Shown here piece by piece: positions 63,323-64,000 of a stretch of 64,000 bases of DNA. Numbering within the stretch: position 1 is the first letter of the stretch; every line of letters starts with the position of its first letter. The translations under genes were made by a program, and so were the position numbers. This DNA is from Tillus elongatus (Eukaryota; Arthropoda; Insecta; Coleoptera; Cleridae): NCBI GenBank assembly GCA_964006375.1, contig OZ023265.1, forward strand, positions 113,415,084 through 113,479,083. Direction: 5' to 3'. The notes beneath the pieces are model-generated. The model was not told the origin of the DNA and made no database searches. It saw only the letters and a list, made by a program, of their open reading frames with translations.

Positions 63323-64000
63323 TGTGTGTGTGTGTGTGTGTGTGTATCACACCGCTAACTCAAAAAATAATGTTCCGATTTTAATAAAATGTGGCGCGTA
63401 CCTTTCTTTTGTAAGTGGCTTGGATAAGTTCGTTAGCCGGGAAAATCTAACGAGTTTTTCCGATAAAATTTTGGGTTTTCTTTTGGAAAATCTTTGTATC
63501 CACAAAAAATAACGGAGCTATGATAACCAAATTTACCATATCCGTTTATACTATTAAAGTTACCCTACATGCCAAAATTCAGATCTCTCAGTTAAAATAA
63601 AAAAGTTATAGACAGTTAAAGAAGAATATTGTGGCTGCCACTGGCGATCAGAGGACAGCGCAGGAACAAAATATTTTGTGTGACTAACCAAACCAATTGA
63701 ATATTACATACAATGGTTATGTTTATGCAAAAAGGTCAGGAAATATCAGAAAAAATATTTTGAAAATTTTATAATTTTTCTTCTCAAAACGTCAAAACCG
63801 CGAATTGAAACGTCAAAATTTGCAATTTTCAGACAACGAGTCTGGAATAAATACAAATTATGTTTAGAAAATGTCGTAAAAAGTGTGTTTTACAAAGCCT
63901 CAAGTTTCAGCTTCAACGATCATTGTCCTTCATTTTATTAAAATGTTTTCGGAAAATCCATTTCAAATGGACCTACTTTGTAATACTTTGGCAGTATTTT
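63320..64000 (+). repeat. Dispersed repeat B, truncated by window end
   Basis: (TG)n then ACTCAAAAAATAATGTTCCG ... GGCTTGGATAAGTTCGTTAG ... CGTCAAAACCGCGAATTGAA ... AAAATGTCGTAAAAAGTGTG, collinear with 14860-15420. Confidence 0.75.

Overview
The window reads as AT-rich animal, most likely insect, nuclear DNA. The host anchor is two minus-strand exons (20979-21098 and 467-677) that together encode the SH3 part of a voltage-gated calcium channel beta subunit (insect Ca-beta). They are separated by a 20.3 kb intron. No other host exon was recognised, so positions 21099-64000 are probably more 5' intron or upstream DNA. Almost everything else is mobile DNA: (TA)n-linked dispersed repeats, tRNA-derived SINEs, mariner-like DNA transposons, several 5'-truncated LINEs, a Penelope-like remnant and a nearly intact errantivirus (Ty3/gypsy with env).

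The main content is a pair of complete Polinton/Maverick-type elements. Element 1 (24141-35150, 11.0 kb) is flanked by a perfect 6-bp duplication AAACTC. Element 2 (51520-60860, 9.3 kb) is flanked by TACATG. Both have long terminal inverted repeats starting AGTAG(G/A)TAG. Both carry an almost identical virion-assembly cassette: an A32-type packaging ATPase (minus strand), then on the plus strand a pX/pVI-like membrane-active protein fused in element 1 to an adenain-type cysteine protease, a minor capsid protein, an overlapping 53-residue mini-protein and a double-jelly-roll major capsid protein. On the minus side there is a conserved uncharacterised protein with a C-terminal YW.DINELVDRLRLL signature. 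Element 1 also has a KilA-N regulator and a fibre-like protein.

Neither element encodes a recognisable protein-primed DNA polymerase B or a full integrase. Element 1 keeps only a chromodomain fragment like the C-terminus of Polinton integrases. Element 2 has also lost KilA-N, the fibre gene and the protease domain. Despite the matching cassettes, the two elements have unrelated terminal inverted repeats. The right side of element 1 still holds a piece of element-2-type terminal DNA, so termini appear to have been exchanged around a conserved capsid cassette. Mostly synonymous differences between the copies suggest recent protein-level constraint. My working interpretation is a family of capsid-only Polinton-like elements, mobilised in trans by a helper.

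Layout: 1-21099 Ca-beta intron full of transposons; 21825-24020 Jockey-like LINE; 24141-35150 element 1; 35736-42997 errantivirus with identical-length 421-bp LTRs, a -1 frameshift site and an RT carrying two in-frame deletions; 43000-51519 repeats, foldback element, Penelope-like remnant and SINE; 51520-60860 element 2; 60867-64000 repeats.
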